Positions 37,676-46,873 of a stretch of 64,000 bases of DNA are shown here, piece after piece. The notes beneath the pieces were generated by a model. That model had not been told where the DNA came from. It searched no databases and saw only the letters and a program-made list of their open reading frames with translations. Source of the stretch: Micromonospora arborensis (GTDB lineage: Bacteria > Actinomycetota > Actinomycetes > Mycobacteriales > Micromonosporaceae); the NCBI RefSeq assembly GCF_003205615.1, contig NZ_PYBV01000014.1, forward strand, positions 165,779-229,778, written 5' to 3'. A program made the position numbers and the translations under genes. Numbering within the stretch: position 1 is the stretch's first letter; each line of letters begins with the position of its first letter.

Positions 37676-38272
37676 ATGATCCGTCCTATGGGTGGAGATC
37701 CGGTGGGGACCGAGCGGCTGCGGTTGCGGCGGCTGACCACGGCGGACGTGGGCGCGCTTGTCGAGCTGGACAGCGATCCCGAGGTGATGCGTTTCCTCAG
37801 TGGTGGTGTCGCCACCGGGCTGGCCACGGTCCGCGACGAGCAGTTGCCGCGGCTGTTGGCCGGGTACGACCGGCACCCCGGGCTGGGTCGCTGGGCAGCG
37901 CTGGACCGGGAGACCGGCGACTTCCTGGGCTGGTTCGCGCTCGACCCGTCGGCGGACGGCACCGAGGCCGAACTGGGCTACCGGCTGCGCCGCTCGACGT
38001 GGGGGCGCGGGCTGGCCACCGAGGGTTCCCGGGCGCTGGTCCGCCACGCCTTCGACACCGTTGGGGTGCGTCGGGTCTGGGCCGAGACGATGGCGGTCAA
38101 CGAACGCTCCCGGCGGGTGATGACCAAGGCCGGACTGCACTACGTGCGTACCTTCCACCTGCAGTGGGACGACCCGATCCCGGGCACCGAGCACGGCGAG
38201 GTGGAGTACGAGTTGCGGGCTGAGGAGTGGGCAGCCGGTCAGGAGCGACCGGCCGCCCGACGGGCGCGGTAG
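37676..38272 (+). CDS. GNAT-family N-acetyltransferase (RimJ/RimL-like)
   Basis: A 198-residue acetyltransferase of the RimJ/RimL type: TERLRLRRLTTADVGAL at the N-terminus, GYRLRRSTWGRGLATEGSRALV with the acetyl-CoA loop (W-G-R-G-L-A), then VWAETMAVNERSRRVMTKAGL. The substrate is unknown. ATG 37676 has GGGTGGG close upstream; ATG 37688 is the alternative. The last 34 bp overlap the convergent CGNR gene. Confidence 0.85.
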   Translation: MIRPMGGDPVGTERLRLRRLTTADVGALVELDSDPEVMRFLSGGVATGLATVRDEQLPRLLAGYDRHPGLGRWAALDRETGDFLGWFALDPSADGTEAELGYRLRRSTWGRGLATEGSRALVRHAFDTVGVRRVWAETMAVNERSRRVMTKAGLHYVRTFHLQWDDPIPGTEHGEVEYELRAEEWAAGQERPAARRAR

Positions 38273-38799
38273 GCGGTCACCGCGGCACGGTTGCCGCAGC
38301 CGGCCTCGCAGAACCGCCGGGACCGGTTGCGGGACAGGTCGATGACGACGTTGTCGCAGTCCGGGTACTCGCAAATCCGCAGCCGGCTCAGCTCACGCGC
38401 GCGGACCAGGTCGGCCATGGCCATGGCCGCCTCCACCGCGATCCGGGTGGCCAGCGGCGCGTCGCGGGGCACGGCATGCAGGTGGTACGGCTCGTCGTCG
38501 TGCTCGATGAGCTGGGGCAGCGCCCGGTGTTCGAGCAGCAGACCGTTGACCAACGCGACGATCTCGGGCGGCTCGGCGTACCAGATGCGGCGCAACTGGG
38601 GCCGCAGCTCCCGGACGGCGCGCAATTCGGCGTCGGTCCGTTCGTGCCGCCCGCTGTAGGCGTGCCGGACGAAGAACGCGTCCAGCGCGGCGATGTCGGG
38701 CAGTAACTCGCCGTCCCGCCCCGCCGTGTTGACCAGTGCGGCGGCGGCGATCAGCGAACATTCGGTGTCATGAGCGAAAAGCAACTTGACTCCTGTCAC
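38239..38799 (-). CDS. ABATE/CGNR zinc-finger regulator (1)
   Basis: A 186-residue predicted transcription regulator: N-terminal ABATE domain (TECSLIAAAALVNTAG ... VALVNGLLLEHRALPQL) and C-terminal CGNR zinc finger with Cys in LRICEYPDCDNVVID and FCEAGCGNRAAVTAYRARRA. It is divergent from an EamA exporter (38870), as is the second CGNR gene from an MFS exporter (47619/47710), so it probably controls the exporter. GTG 38799 start. Confidence 0.88.
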   Translation of the reverse strand: MTGVKLLFAHDTECSLIAAAALVNTAGRDGELLPDIAALDAFFVRHAYSGRHERTDAELRAVRELRPQLRRIWYAEPPEIVALVNGLLLEHRALPQLIEHDDEPYHLHAVPRDAPLATRIAVEAAMAMADLVRARELSRLRICEYPDCDNVVIDLSRNRSRRFCEAGCGNRAAVTAYRARRAAGRS

Positions 38800-38846
38800 A
38801 GGGGCCGCCTAGCGTCATTGGTACAAGGATAGTTTGCTCATGACAC
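38765..38846. promoter_or_regulatory. Paired GTGTCATGAGC / GCTCATGACAC sites in the CGNR-EamA promoter
   Basis: GTGTCATGAGC at 38765-38775 (inside the 5' end of the CGNR gene) and its exact reverse complement at 38836-38846 (over the likely transcription start of the exporter) flank the divergent promoters. Each half contains the palindrome TCATGA. Such spacing suits a looping or cooperative autoregulator. Confidence 0.5.
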
Positions 38847-38869
38847 GGTGCCGTCCCGAGGAGCGCGAC

Positions 38870-39832
38870 ATGCACTCACGACCTGCCGCCGGCGCCGCGT
38901 TGGCGCTGCTCTCCGCAGTCACCTTCGCCACCTCGGGCACCTTCGCGCGATCGCTCATCGATGCCGGCTGGTCGGCGGAGGCCGCGGTGATCGCCCGGGT
39001 CGGCATCGCCGCCCTGGTGCTGGCGATCCCCGCCCTGCTGTCGCTGCGAGGCAGGTGGCAGGTGCTGCGGAGCAACGCCACGGCCATTGGGCTGTTCGGG
39101 CTCCTCGGGGTGGCGCTGGCCCAGGTCTGCTTCTTCAACGCCGTGCGCTACCTGCCGGTCGGTGTGGCGCTGCTGCTGGAGTACCTGGGCATCATCCTCG
39201 TCGTGGGCTGGATGTGGCTACGGCACGGGCAGCGGCCCCGCCGGCTCACCGTCGCCGGATCGGTGGCCGCCCTGGCCGGGCTCACCTTCGTGCTGGACCT
39301 CGCCGGAACCGCCGACTTCCACCCGGTGGGCGTGCTCTGGGGGCTGGGCGCGGCCTTCGGCCTGGCCGGCTACTTCGTACTCGCTGGCCGGGTCGATCAC
39401 CGACTGCCCTCGGTCGCCATGGCCAGCGGAGGAATGGCCGTCGGCGCCGCCGTGCTGCTCCTCATCGGGCTGACCGGTCTGCTGCCGCTGCACGCCACCT
39501 TCGGCGAGGTCACCTTCGCCGGGCAGCCCACCACCTGGCTGTTGCCCATCGCCGGGCTGTCGCTGGTGGCCGCCGTCATCGCGTACCTGGCCGGGATCGC
39601 CGGCACCCGGATCCTCGGCCCCCGGCTGTCGTCGTTCGTCGGGCTGACCGAGGTGCTCTTCGCGGTGCTGATCGCCTGGCTGTTCCTGGACGAACTGCCC
39701 ACCGGCTGGCAGCTGTTCGGCGGCGGGTTGATCGTCGCCGGGGTCGCGCTGGTGCGCCTCGACGAACTGCGCGGAACTCCGTCGACGTCCGATCCCGTCC
39801 CGTCCGAACCCGCGCTGGCGTCCCGGCCTTGA
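38870..39832 (+). CDS. EamA/DMT-superfamily exporter
   Basis: A 320-residue inner-membrane transporter with ten hydrophobic helices in two EamA repeats (about 5-140 and 150-290). It begins AAGAALALLSAVTFATSGTF, and the second repeat ends WLFLDELPTGWQLFGGGLIV. Substrates are usually small metabolites or amino acids. ATG 38870 has GAGGAG at the right distance; ATG 38840 preceded at 6 nt by GATAGT is an alternative leaderless start. The stop codon lies inside palindromic repeat copy 4. Confidence 0.88.
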   Translation: MHSRPAAGAALALLSAVTFATSGTFARSLIDAGWSAEAAVIARVGIAALVLAIPALLSLRGRWQVLRSNATAIGLFGLLGVALAQVCFFNAVRYLPVGVALLLEYLGIILVVGWMWLRHGQRPRRLTVAGSVAALAGLTFVLDLAGTADFHPVGVLWGLGAAFGLAGYFVLAGRVDHRLPSVAMASGGMAVGAAVLLLIGLTGLLPLHATFGEVTFAGQPTTWLLPIAGLSLVAAVIAYLAGIAGTRILGPRLSSFVGLTEVLFAVLIAWLFLDELPTGWQLFGGGLIVAGVALVRLDELRGTPSTSDPVPSEPALASRP

Positions 39833-39908
39833 TCGACTCCAGGTCGCCGATGTGGCGGTTTCCGGGTCGGCGGATGGCCCCAGGTCGGCGAGATGGAGTC
39901 GATCAAGG
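39827..39908. repeat. Dispersed ~80-bp palindromic repeat, copy 4 (best preserved)
   Basis: A 15-bp perfect terminal inverted repeat, CCTTGATCGACTCCA ... TGGAGTCGATCAAGG, with inner blocks GGTCGCCGATGTGGCGG and CCCCAGGTCGGCGAGA. The element starts within the last bases of the EamA gene and provides its stop codon. It ends 10 bp from the DUF559 gene stop. Confidence 0.85.
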
Positions 39909-39918
39909 CTAGCGGTGA

Positions 39919-40881
39919 TCAACGGCGCCAGCCGCGAGAGATCAGGGCCGACCGGACCTCGCTCAGCACGGCCGGAAAGTCGTTCTGTAGTCGTCGGCTG
40001 GTCACGTGCAACACCAGCCAGCCCGCACCGACGAGGAGGTTGAGCCGTCGACGGTCCCGGTGCAGTTGCTCGGGGTCAGAGTGCCAGCGGCCGTCGTACT
40101 CCACGGCCACCCGAAACTCGGGCCAGGCCAGATCGGGGTGGAGCACGAGCCCATCGGCCAACTGGATCGGGTGTTGGGCAACCGGCCGGGGTAGCCCGCC
40201 CAGCACCAGACGTACGCGTAGGTGCGACTCGGGCGGCGATTGCGCGCCCGGATCGGCCAGGTCGAAGATCCAGCACGCCCGCCGGCCACCCGGCCGGTCC
40301 GCGTTGGTGGTGCGGACGGTGGTCAGCGCCGCCCGGGTGGTCAAACCGCTCGCGAGCAGCGAGTCGACGATAGCGACGGCGCGTAGCGGGTCCAACCAGG
40401 CTGCTGCCTCCCACGCCGCCGAGGCCGGATCCGTTCGGCCGAGCGGGGGGATGCACCGCGTGCCCGGCTGGGCAGCGACCAAGGCGGATGGCCGCGCGTC
40501 GGCAACCACACCAGAGGTCGGGGTGGCAGGGGTGTCGGCTCCTGCCAGGTGTACGCGTAGGCCGCGCTGCGAGTCGACGCGGCCGACCCTCGGCACCAGG
40601 ACGTGCACGTCATCGTCGAAGCCTGCGGCATGTTCGATGCCGTGCAGGTAGGCCGACGAGGGACCAGCGATCATCGACCCGGGCGGCAGCCGCAACATCG
40701 CGGCACGGCAGGCCAGCTCGTGGTCACGATCGAGGCGGGCGTCGGCGTACACGTCGTGCCGGAGGCGGACCCAGGACGATCCGCGTAGCTGATGTCTGGT
40801 GACCAGGCCTCGTCGGATCACGTCGGAACCGCGGAAGACCTGCCAGGCCAGGGCAGGAGGTCGGTGTGGGTGAGGAGGCAT
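39919..40881 (-). CDS. DUF559-type (PD-(D/E)XK) nuclease-like protein with AbiEi-like N-terminus
   Basis: A 320-residue protein. The N-terminal third (VIRRGLVTRHQL, VRLRHDVYADARL, AYLHGIEH) resembles the AbiEi antitoxin/winged-helix region often fused to DUF559. The C-terminus has the very-short-patch-repair-like nuclease core: HPDLAWPEFRVAVEYDGRWH with candidate Asp, Glu and Asp catalytic residues, then HRDRRRLNLLVGAGWLVLHVT. Such proteins are common, uncharacterised actinobacterial accessory genes. ATG 40881. Copies 4 and 5 of the palindromic repeat bracket it. Confidence 0.82.
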   Translation of the reverse strand: MPPHPHRPPALAWQVFRGSDVIRRGLVTRHQLRGSSWVRLRHDVYADARLDRDHELACRAAMLRLPPGSMIAGPSSAYLHGIEHAAGFDDDVHVLVPRVGRVDSQRGLRVHLAGADTPATPTSGVVADARPSALVAAQPGTRCIPPLGRTDPASAAWEAAAWLDPLRAVAIVDSLLASGLTTRAALTTVRTTNADRPGGRRACWIFDLADPGAQSPPESHLRVRLVLGGLPRPVAQHPIQLADGLVLHPDLAWPEFRVAVEYDGRWHSDPEQLHRDRRRLNLLVGAGWLVLHVTSRRLQNDFPAVLSEVRSALISRGWRR

Positions 40882-40997
40882 GCGACCAGACTCGGACTGC
40901 CGGCGTGGCGACCGATACCCCTGTGGACAACGCCGGGAGAGCGCTCGGCGGGCGCCTGTGGATGACCGCCAGCCGCCGGATCAGAGTGCTATAAAGC

Positions 40998-41076
40998 GAG
41001 ATCATCACCAGGTCGGCGTTGTGGCGCTATCGATCAGCGAGGATGCCGCAACCTCGGCGATCTGGTTTTGATCAAG
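40998..41076. repeat. Dispersed ~80-bp palindromic repeat, copy 5 (degenerate)
   Basis: Left blocks GATCATCACCAGGTCGGCG and GTGGCG, right block CTCGGCGATCTGG followed by TTTTGATCAAG. Located in the 214-bp gap between the DUF559 gene and the IclR regulator. Confidence 0.6.
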
Positions 41077-41095
41077 CCTGGTTGGTGGACTGGGG

Positions 41096-41923
41096 TCAGC
41101 TGAGCGCGGTGGTGATGGCTGTGGCGGCGGCGAGGACCTGGGGGCCGATCGTGTCGACGTCCAGCGGGGCGAGCGCGACCACGCCGACGCTGGCCTCCAG
41201 GCCGGGTACGCCGAGCACCGGTGCAGCCACCCCGTACGCCCCGGCCTGCAACTCTCCGCTGCTGCTTATCGGCTCCGCCACCCCGGCTCGACCAGCCAGG
41301 ATGGCTCGGCCCGCGGCTCCCCGGTCCAGCGGGTGTCGTGCCCCGGCCCGGTACGCGACGTGGAACGACGTCCAGCTCGGCTCGACCACGGCCAGGGCGA
41401 CGCCCTCGCCACCCTCGACGACGGTCAGATGCGCGGTCGCGCCGGCCTGCTCGGCGAGGCGGCGTAGCGCGGGCAGCGCACCCTCGGCGAGCAGCGGCTG
41501 GGCGCGTCGGGCCAGGTGCAGCAGCCCGGCACCGAGGCGCAGCCGGCCGTCGCCGTCGCGGCGCAGCATGCCGTGCCCGGTCAGCGGGCCGATCAGCCGG
41601 TAGACGGCGGCCCGGCCGATGCCGAGTCGGTTCGCCGCCTCGGTGACGGTCAGACCGGCCGGGGCGTCGGCAACCAGGTGTAGCAGCCGCAACCCCCGGT
41701 CGAGGGTCTGCGAGGTCTCCGCGCCTCGCCCGGCGACCGCGTCGGCCTGCCCCGCGACCGCGTCGGCCTGCCCAGCGACCGCGTCGGCCTGCCCAGCGAC
41801 CGCGTCGGCCTGCCCAGCGACCGCGTCGGCCCGCCCGGCGACGGCGTCGGCCTGCCCGGCGACCCCTTTCGCGGGGGTGCTGGGGCTGGCCGGCGGTTCA
41901 CCGGTGCGTGCGGTCGCATCCAC
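41096..41923 (-). CDS. IclR-family regulator with repetitive N-terminus
   Basis: A 275-residue regulator. Residues about 21-65 are six to seven copies of the heptad VAG(Q/R)ADA; the winged HTH follows (ETSQTLDRGLRLLHLVADAPAGL ... NRLGIGRAAVYRL), then the ligand-binding IclR domain (LAEQAGATAHLTVVEGGEGVAL, HPLDRGAAGRAIL). The family recognises small aromatic or organic-acid ligands, and IclR proteins control homogentisate genes in streptomycetes, so hmgA is a possible target at a distance. GTG 41923 start; divergent from cysS by 63 bp. Confidence 0.88.
   Translation of the reverse strand: MDATARTGEPPASPSTPAKGVAGQADAVAGRADAVAGQADAVAGQADAVAGQADAVAGQADAVAGRGAETSQTLDRGLRLLHLVADAPAGLTVTEAANRLGIGRAAVYRLIGPLTGHGMLRRDGDGRLRLGAGLLHLARRAQPLLAEGALPALRRLAEQAGATAHLTVVEGGEGVALAVVEPSWTSFHVAYRAGARHPLDRGAAGRAILAGRAGVAEPISSSGELQAGAYGVAAPVLGVPGLEASVGVVALAPLDVDTIGPQVLAAATAITTALS
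41731..41856 (-). repeat. Six tandem 21-bp units inside the IclR gene
   Basis: Units of CxGCGACCGCGTCGGCCTGCC-type sequence, in frame, encode the heptads. Units 3 and 4 are identical, and the others differ at one to three positions. The low divergence implies recent slippage, so copy number probably varies between strains. Confidence 0.9.
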
Positions 41924-41986
41924 GCCTGGCAGCGTACGACCCGGCACCGGCCGACTCGGACAGGCACGGACAGCTACCCTTGTACG

Positions 41987-43402
41987 GTGACGCTTCGCCT
42001 GTATGACACTGCCACCCGATCGGTGCGGGACTTCGTCCCGCGGGAAGCCGGCAAGGTGGGGGTCTACCTGTGTGGTCTCACCCTCCAGTCGCCGCCGCAC
42101 ATCGGTCACCTTCGCTCCGGCGTCAACTATGACGTCCTGCGTCGCTGGCTGCTGGCCGCAGGCTACGAGGTCACCTTCATTCGCAACGTGACCGACATCG
42201 ACGACAAGGTTCTGGTCAAGGCAGGCGAGCAGGGTCGACCGTTCTGGTCGATCGCGTACGCCAACGAGTTGCTCCTCGCCGAGTCCTACCGGGCACTGAA
42301 CGTGCTGCCGCCCACCTATGAGCCGCGCGCCACCGGGCACATCCCGGAGATGCACGAGCTGATCACGAAGTTGATCGCCGACGGGCACGCGTACCCGGCC
42401 ACCGACGGTTCCGGCGACGTCTACTTCGACGTGGCGTCCTGGCCGGCGTACGGGTCGCTGTCGGGTCAGTCCCCGGACGCGATGCAGTCCGCCGGGGACG
42501 CGCCCGACCGGGGCAAGCGGGACCCGCGCGACTTCGCCCTCTGGAAGGGTGCCAAATCGGACGAGCCTGCGGACGCCTACTGGCCGTCGCCGTGGGGGCT
42601 GGGCCGCCCGGGTTGGCACATCGAGTGCTCGGCGATGTGCTGGCGGTATCTCGGCCCGGAGTTCGACATCCACGGCGGAGGGCTGGACCTGACGTTCCCG
42701 CACCACGAGAACGAGATCGCCCAGTCCCAGGCGGCCGGGTTGCCGTTCGCCCGTTTCTGGGTGCACCACGGGCTGCTCAGCATCGGTGGGGCCAAGATGG
42801 GCAAGTCCGCCGGCAACGCGCTCGACCTGGCATACGTGGACTCGCTCGGTGTGCGGCCAGTCGAGCTGCGTTACTACTACGCCGCCGCGCACTACCGCTC
42901 GGTGATCGACTACTCGGAGGAATCGCTGCGCGAATCGGCGACCGCGTACCGCCGGATCGAGGGTTTCGTGCAGCGGGCGGCCGAGCGGGTCGGTGCCGGG
43001 CAGCTCGGTGAGCTGCCCGAAGGCTTCGTCGCGGCGATGAACGACGACCTCAACACGTCGGCCGCGCTGGCTGTGCTGCAACAGCACATCCGGGACGGCA
43101 ACACCGCGCTGACCGCTGGCGATGATGTGACCGTCCGCACCACTCTGGCCGTGGTGCGGGCGATGCTGGATATCCTCGGGATCGACCCCCTCAGCCCGGC
43201 CTGGACCGGTGGCGGCCGCTCGGATGACCTGCGTGCCGTGGTGGACTCCCTGATCGCGCTGGCCCTGGAGCAGCGCGCGCAGGCCCGGGGCCGCAAGGAC
43301 TGGGCTGCCGCCGACGCGGTACGTGACCAGCTCAAGCTGGCCGGTGTGGTGGTCGAGGACACCCCCCAGGGCCCCCGTTGGACTATTGGAGAGCAGGACT
43401 GA
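41987..43402 (+). CDS. cysS: Cysteinyl-tRNA synthetase
   Basis: Charges tRNA-Cys. The class I core is complete: Cys29 zinc ligand in [15 protein letters not shown] for HIGH, zinc ligands in WHIECSAM and [12 protein letters not shown], and KMGKSAGN in place of the canonical KMSKS (one S-to-G change). The 471-residue length and C-terminal [17 protein letters not shown] tail identify CysS rather than the mycothiol enzyme MshC. GTG 41987 follows TACCCT (41975-41980) by 6 nt, a leaderless arrangement. The stop overlaps the rlmB ATG by one base (TGATG). Confidence 0.95.
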   Translation: MTLRLYDTATRSVRDFVPREAGKVGVYLCGLTLQSPPHIGHLRSGVNYDVLRRWLLAAGYEVTFIRNVTDIDDKVLVKAGEQGRPFWSIAYANELLLAESYRALNVLPPTYEPRATGHIPEMHELITKLIADGHAYPATDGSGDVYFDVASWPAYGSLSGQSPDAMQSAGDAPDRGKRDPRDFALWKGAKSDEPADAYWPSPWGLGRPGWHIECSAMCWRYLGPEFDIHGGGLDLTFPHHENEIAQSQAAGLPFARFWVHHGLLSIGGAKMGKSAGNALDLAYVDSLGVRPVELRYYYAAAHYRSVIDYSEESLRESATAYRRIEGFVQRAAERVGAGQLGELPEGFVAAMNDDLNTSAALAVLQQHIRDGNTALTAGDDVTVRTTLAVVRAMLDILGIDPLSPAWTGGGRSDDLRAVVDSLIALALEQRAQARGRKDWAAADAVRDQLKLAGVVVEDTPQGPRWTIGEQD

Positions 43403-44550
43403 TGGCCGGCAACTCGCAGCGCCGTGGCCGGCGACTGACGTCGAAGGCAGGCGCCCCCAAGGGCACCGGCGGCAAGAACAAGGACTCGTTGGCCGGGCGG
43501 GGTCGCACCCTGCCCGCGGACGAGCGGCCGTGGCACAAGGGCTACTCGGGCACCGAGAAGCTGCCCCAGCGCACCGCCTGGAAGCAGGACAAGGAGCGCC
43601 GCGCGGCGGCCGAGGAGGGGCGTGCCCCCAAGATCGGTCAGCCCGGCAGCAAGGACACCACCTGGGGTCGGGGCGGCGGTCGAGGCGTACCGGTCAGCCG
43701 GGGTGCCGCCGCCGGTAGGGGTGCCGCCGGCGGCCGGGGCGGCAAGCCCACCGCCCGGTCCGGCCCTCGGGTCTCGCCGGGGCGTAAGTCCAACCCGAGC
43801 AAGGACACCCCGGAGCTGCTGGTCGGGCGCAACCCGGTGCTGGAGGCGCTGCGTGCCCAGGTGCCGGCGACGGCGCTCTACGTCGCCCAGGGCATCGACA
43901 TGGACGACCGGATCAACGAGATCATCCGGACCGCCGCCGACCGGGGCATCGCCAACCTGGAGATCAGCCGGGCCGAGCTGGACCGGATGACCGGCGGGGT
44001 GCTGCACCAGGGTGTCGGGCTGCAGGTGCCGCCATTCGCGTACCAGCCGTTCGAGGACCTGGTCGCCGCTGCCCTGGAGCAGCAGGCCCCGCTGCTGGTC
44101 GCGCTGGACGGTGTCACCGACCCGCGCAACCTGGGTGCCGTGATCCGGTCGGCCGCCGCGTTCGGCGCGCAGGGTGTCTTCGTACCGGAGCGGAGGGCCG
44201 CCGGGATCACCGCGACCGCCTGGCGGACCAGTGCCGGCGCGGCCGCGCGGGTGCCGGTGGCGCAGGTGACCAACCTGACCCGGTCGCTGAAGGCGTGCCG
44301 GGACGCCGGCTTCATGGTGGTCGGCCTGGACGCCGACGGCGACACCGACCTGTACGACCTGGAGGCCGCGGTCGGTCCGCTGGTGGTGGTGGTCGGTTCC
44401 GAGGGTCGCGGGCTGTCCCGCCTGGTCGGGGAGACCTGCGACCTGACCGTCAGCATTCCGATGATCTCCGAGGTGGAGTCGCTCAACGCCAGCGTGGCCG
44501 CTGCGGTCACCCTGGCCGAGGTCGCCCGCCGGCGCTCCGTCGAGCTGTAA
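43402..44550 (+). CDS. rlmB: 23S rRNA (guanosine-2'-O) methyltransferase RlmB
   Basis: A SpoU/TrmH-family knotted methyltransferase, 382 residues. About 130 N-terminal residues are a basic, low-complexity extension (rich in G, R, K) that probably binds RNA. The substrate-binding domain begins at [17 protein letters not shown] motifs are [31 protein letters not shown] and [18 protein letters not shown]. Overlapping cysS by one base, it is co-transcribed, as in mycobacteria. Confidence 0.93.
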   Translation: MAGNSQRRGRRLTSKAGAPKGTGGKNKDSLAGRGRTLPADERPWHKGYSGTEKLPQRTAWKQDKERRAAAEEGRAPKIGQPGSKDTTWGRGGGRGVPVSRGAAAGRGAAGGRGGKPTARSGPRVSPGRKSNPSKDTPELLVGRNPVLEALRAQVPATALYVAQGIDMDDRINEIIRTAADRGIANLEISRAELDRMTGGVLHQGVGLQVPPFAYQPFEDLVAAALEQQAPLLVALDGVTDPRNLGAVIRSAAAFGAQGVFVPERRAAGITATAWRTSAGAAARVPVAQVTNLTRSLKACRDAGFMVVGLDADGDTDLYDLEAAVGPLVVVVGSEGRGLSRLVGETCDLTVSIPMISEVESLNASVAAAVTLAEVARRRSVEL

Positions 44551-44556
44551 ACACGT

Positions 44557-44596
44557 CGACGAGGCTCCTTCCCGGCTCCGGGAGGGGGCCTCGTCG
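44557..44596 (+). terminator. Terminator of the cysS-rlmB operon
   Basis: Arms CGACGAGGC(T)CC... and ...GG(G)GCCTCGTCG form a stem of about 17 bp with a short CT loop, followed by TTTGTCT. Sits between convergent genes. Confidence 0.8.
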
Positions 44597-44601
44597 TTTG
44601 T

Positions 44602-45207
44602 CTAGATCTGGTGGGTCCAGGCGACGAAGAGCAGCGCACCGGCCAGCGCCATCAGCAGGGCGGTCGGGATCAGCCAGAGCGGCCCCCGCTCCCCGTCGAG
44701 ACGTCGGGTCAGCCGCTGGTGCACGGCCGCGATGCCGATCAGGGCGGCCAGCCCGGCGGCGGACAGCGGCAGGCCGACGAGGAAGTGCGCCAGCCACGCG
44801 CCGGCCCGGGTCGGACCACCCCAGGAATGGTCGTACGGTCCGGAGTCCACGACGCCGTACAGCACGCCGCGCAGCACCATCAGCAGTTCGACGCCGAGTG
44901 GCAGCAGGGCCACGGCACCGAGGAGCAGGCTGAGCAGCGCGTGGCCGAGCACCGCGAAGATGCCGGGCCGGCGAGCCGGCACGCTTGTCGGTGGCATCCC
45001 GAGCAGACCGGTGCGCAGGGACCGCCAACGGGCGGCGGCCGCGCCGGCCCCGCCCACCGGGGCCGTCACCAGTGCGAGCAGGGCGACCGGGATCAGCGTC
45101 GCGCAGTAGACGAGGCTACGGCCGGCCAGGCGACCCATCCGGTACGGCAGTGAACGCCCGGTCGACCGGGCGGCGGAGTTGGCGGGGTTGGCGGTAACGG
45201 CTGGCAC
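44602..45207 (-). CDS. Multi-pass membrane protein of unknown function
   Basis: A 201-residue protein with four to five transmembrane helices (SLVYCATLIPVALLALVTAP, a long hydrophobic stretch around residues 85-115, AWLAHFLVGLPLSAAGLAAL, and IPTALLMALAGALLFVAW). Between them is the distinctive GPYDHSWGGPTRAGAWLAH. That loop recalls the membrane sensor domain of some actinobacterial kinases, but there is no kinase part. GTG 45207 has GAGGAG upstream. Confidence 0.7.
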   Translation of the reverse strand: MPAVTANPANSAARSTGRSLPYRMGRLAGRSLVYCATLIPVALLALVTAPVGGAGAAAARWRSLRTGLLGMPPTSVPARRPGIFAVLGHALLSLLLGAVALLPLGVELLMVLRGVLYGVVDSGPYDHSWGGPTRAGAWLAHFLVGLPLSAAGLAALIGIAAVHQRLTRRLDGERGPLWLIPTALLMALAGALLFVAWTHQI

Positions 45208-45324
45208 GGCGTCTCCTCGGTTCGGGTCACCGTGACCGTACGAGCGCGGCCTGCCGTGCCGAGTCACCCCGGAGAGCCACCTTCGCGCTGGCTCCACGGG
45301 GTGAAACACCCGCCGGGGTACGAC

Positions 45325-45360
45325 GACAGGGGCGGCCCGCCGAAGCGGACCGCCCCTGTC
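45325..45360. terminator. Hairpin terminator downstream of msiK
   Basis: Sixteen-base arms GACAGGGGCGG(C)CCGC / GCGG(A)CCGCCCCTGTC with a CGAA tetraloop and one internal mismatch. It lies 15 bp after the msiK stop (minus strand). Confidence 0.8.
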
Positions 45361-45374
45361 AACCAGGCGTTACG

Positions 45375-46466
<1,092 letters not shown>

Positions 46467-46487
46467 GGTGAAGCGCTTCCTTTCACC
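46467..46487. promoter_or_regulatory. GAAGCGCTTC operator at the msiK start
   Basis: The perfect 10-bp palindrome GAAGCGCTTC (46470-46479) is nested in GGTGAA...TTCACC (46467-46487). It begins 4 bp from the ATG and covers the AAAGGAAG ribosome-binding site. Its core AGCGCT is that of LacI-family sites (for example CebR in streptomycetes), so a sugar-responsive repressor may bind. It could also form an mRNA hairpin that hides the start. Confidence 0.5.
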
Positions 46488-46796
46488 GGCAGGAACGTGC
46501 CGGACGATCCGAGTGAAGGAGCGACCGGCACGTGTCCGTGCCGGTCAGCGGACGGCGACTCGGTCGCGGGGGCGCCGAGTTGGTCGTCCGTGTGACTGAA
46601 CCGTAAACGGGTTTCCCCGCGCTGCCAAGGCGTGAGACCTCTCAACGTGGCCCACGGTCTACTCATTCCGGTCACTCGGGCACGCTCAGACATCAATCGG
46701 CGTCCCGCGCGTCGGGTTGATGACGTTTCCCATGCTGGGGAGGCCTCGCGAGCGGGATATCCGGACGTCAGTCGCTATGCTGACGTCGACGCACGC
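46488..46796 (-). promoter_or_regulatory. Upstream region of msiK
   Basis: No gene is visible in these ~310 bp. They contain a 10-bp perfect stem GACCGGCACG / CGTGCCGGTC with TGTC loop (46523-46546), which would lie in the msiK leader. They also contain AACCGTAAACGGGTTT (46598-46613), an imperfect palindrome. The sequence becomes AT-richer near 46750-46790, where the promoter of the tRNA gene should be. Confidence 0.35.
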
Positions 46797-46873
46797 GCCC
46801 CTGTAGCTCAGCTGGCCAGAGCACTCGCCTTGTAAGCGAGATGTCGCCGGTTCGATCCCGGCCGGGGGCTCCA
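46797..46873 (+). tRNA. tRNA-Thr (anticodon TGT), CCA encoded
   Basis: Acceptor stem GCCCCTG / CGGGGGC (one T-G pair), D-arm TAGCTCAGCTGG, anticodon stem CTCGC / GCGAG with loop CTTGTAA giving anticodon TGT (codon ACA), T-arm GGTTCGATCC, and the 3' CCA in the DNA. No mobile element or integrase is next to it. Confidence 0.93.

Noticed and set aside
41987..43402. MshC (mycothiol cysteine ligase) instead of CysS
   Set aside because: Length 471, the C-terminal anticodon-binding tail and the rlmB overlap identify CysS; MshC is shorter and lacks the tail.
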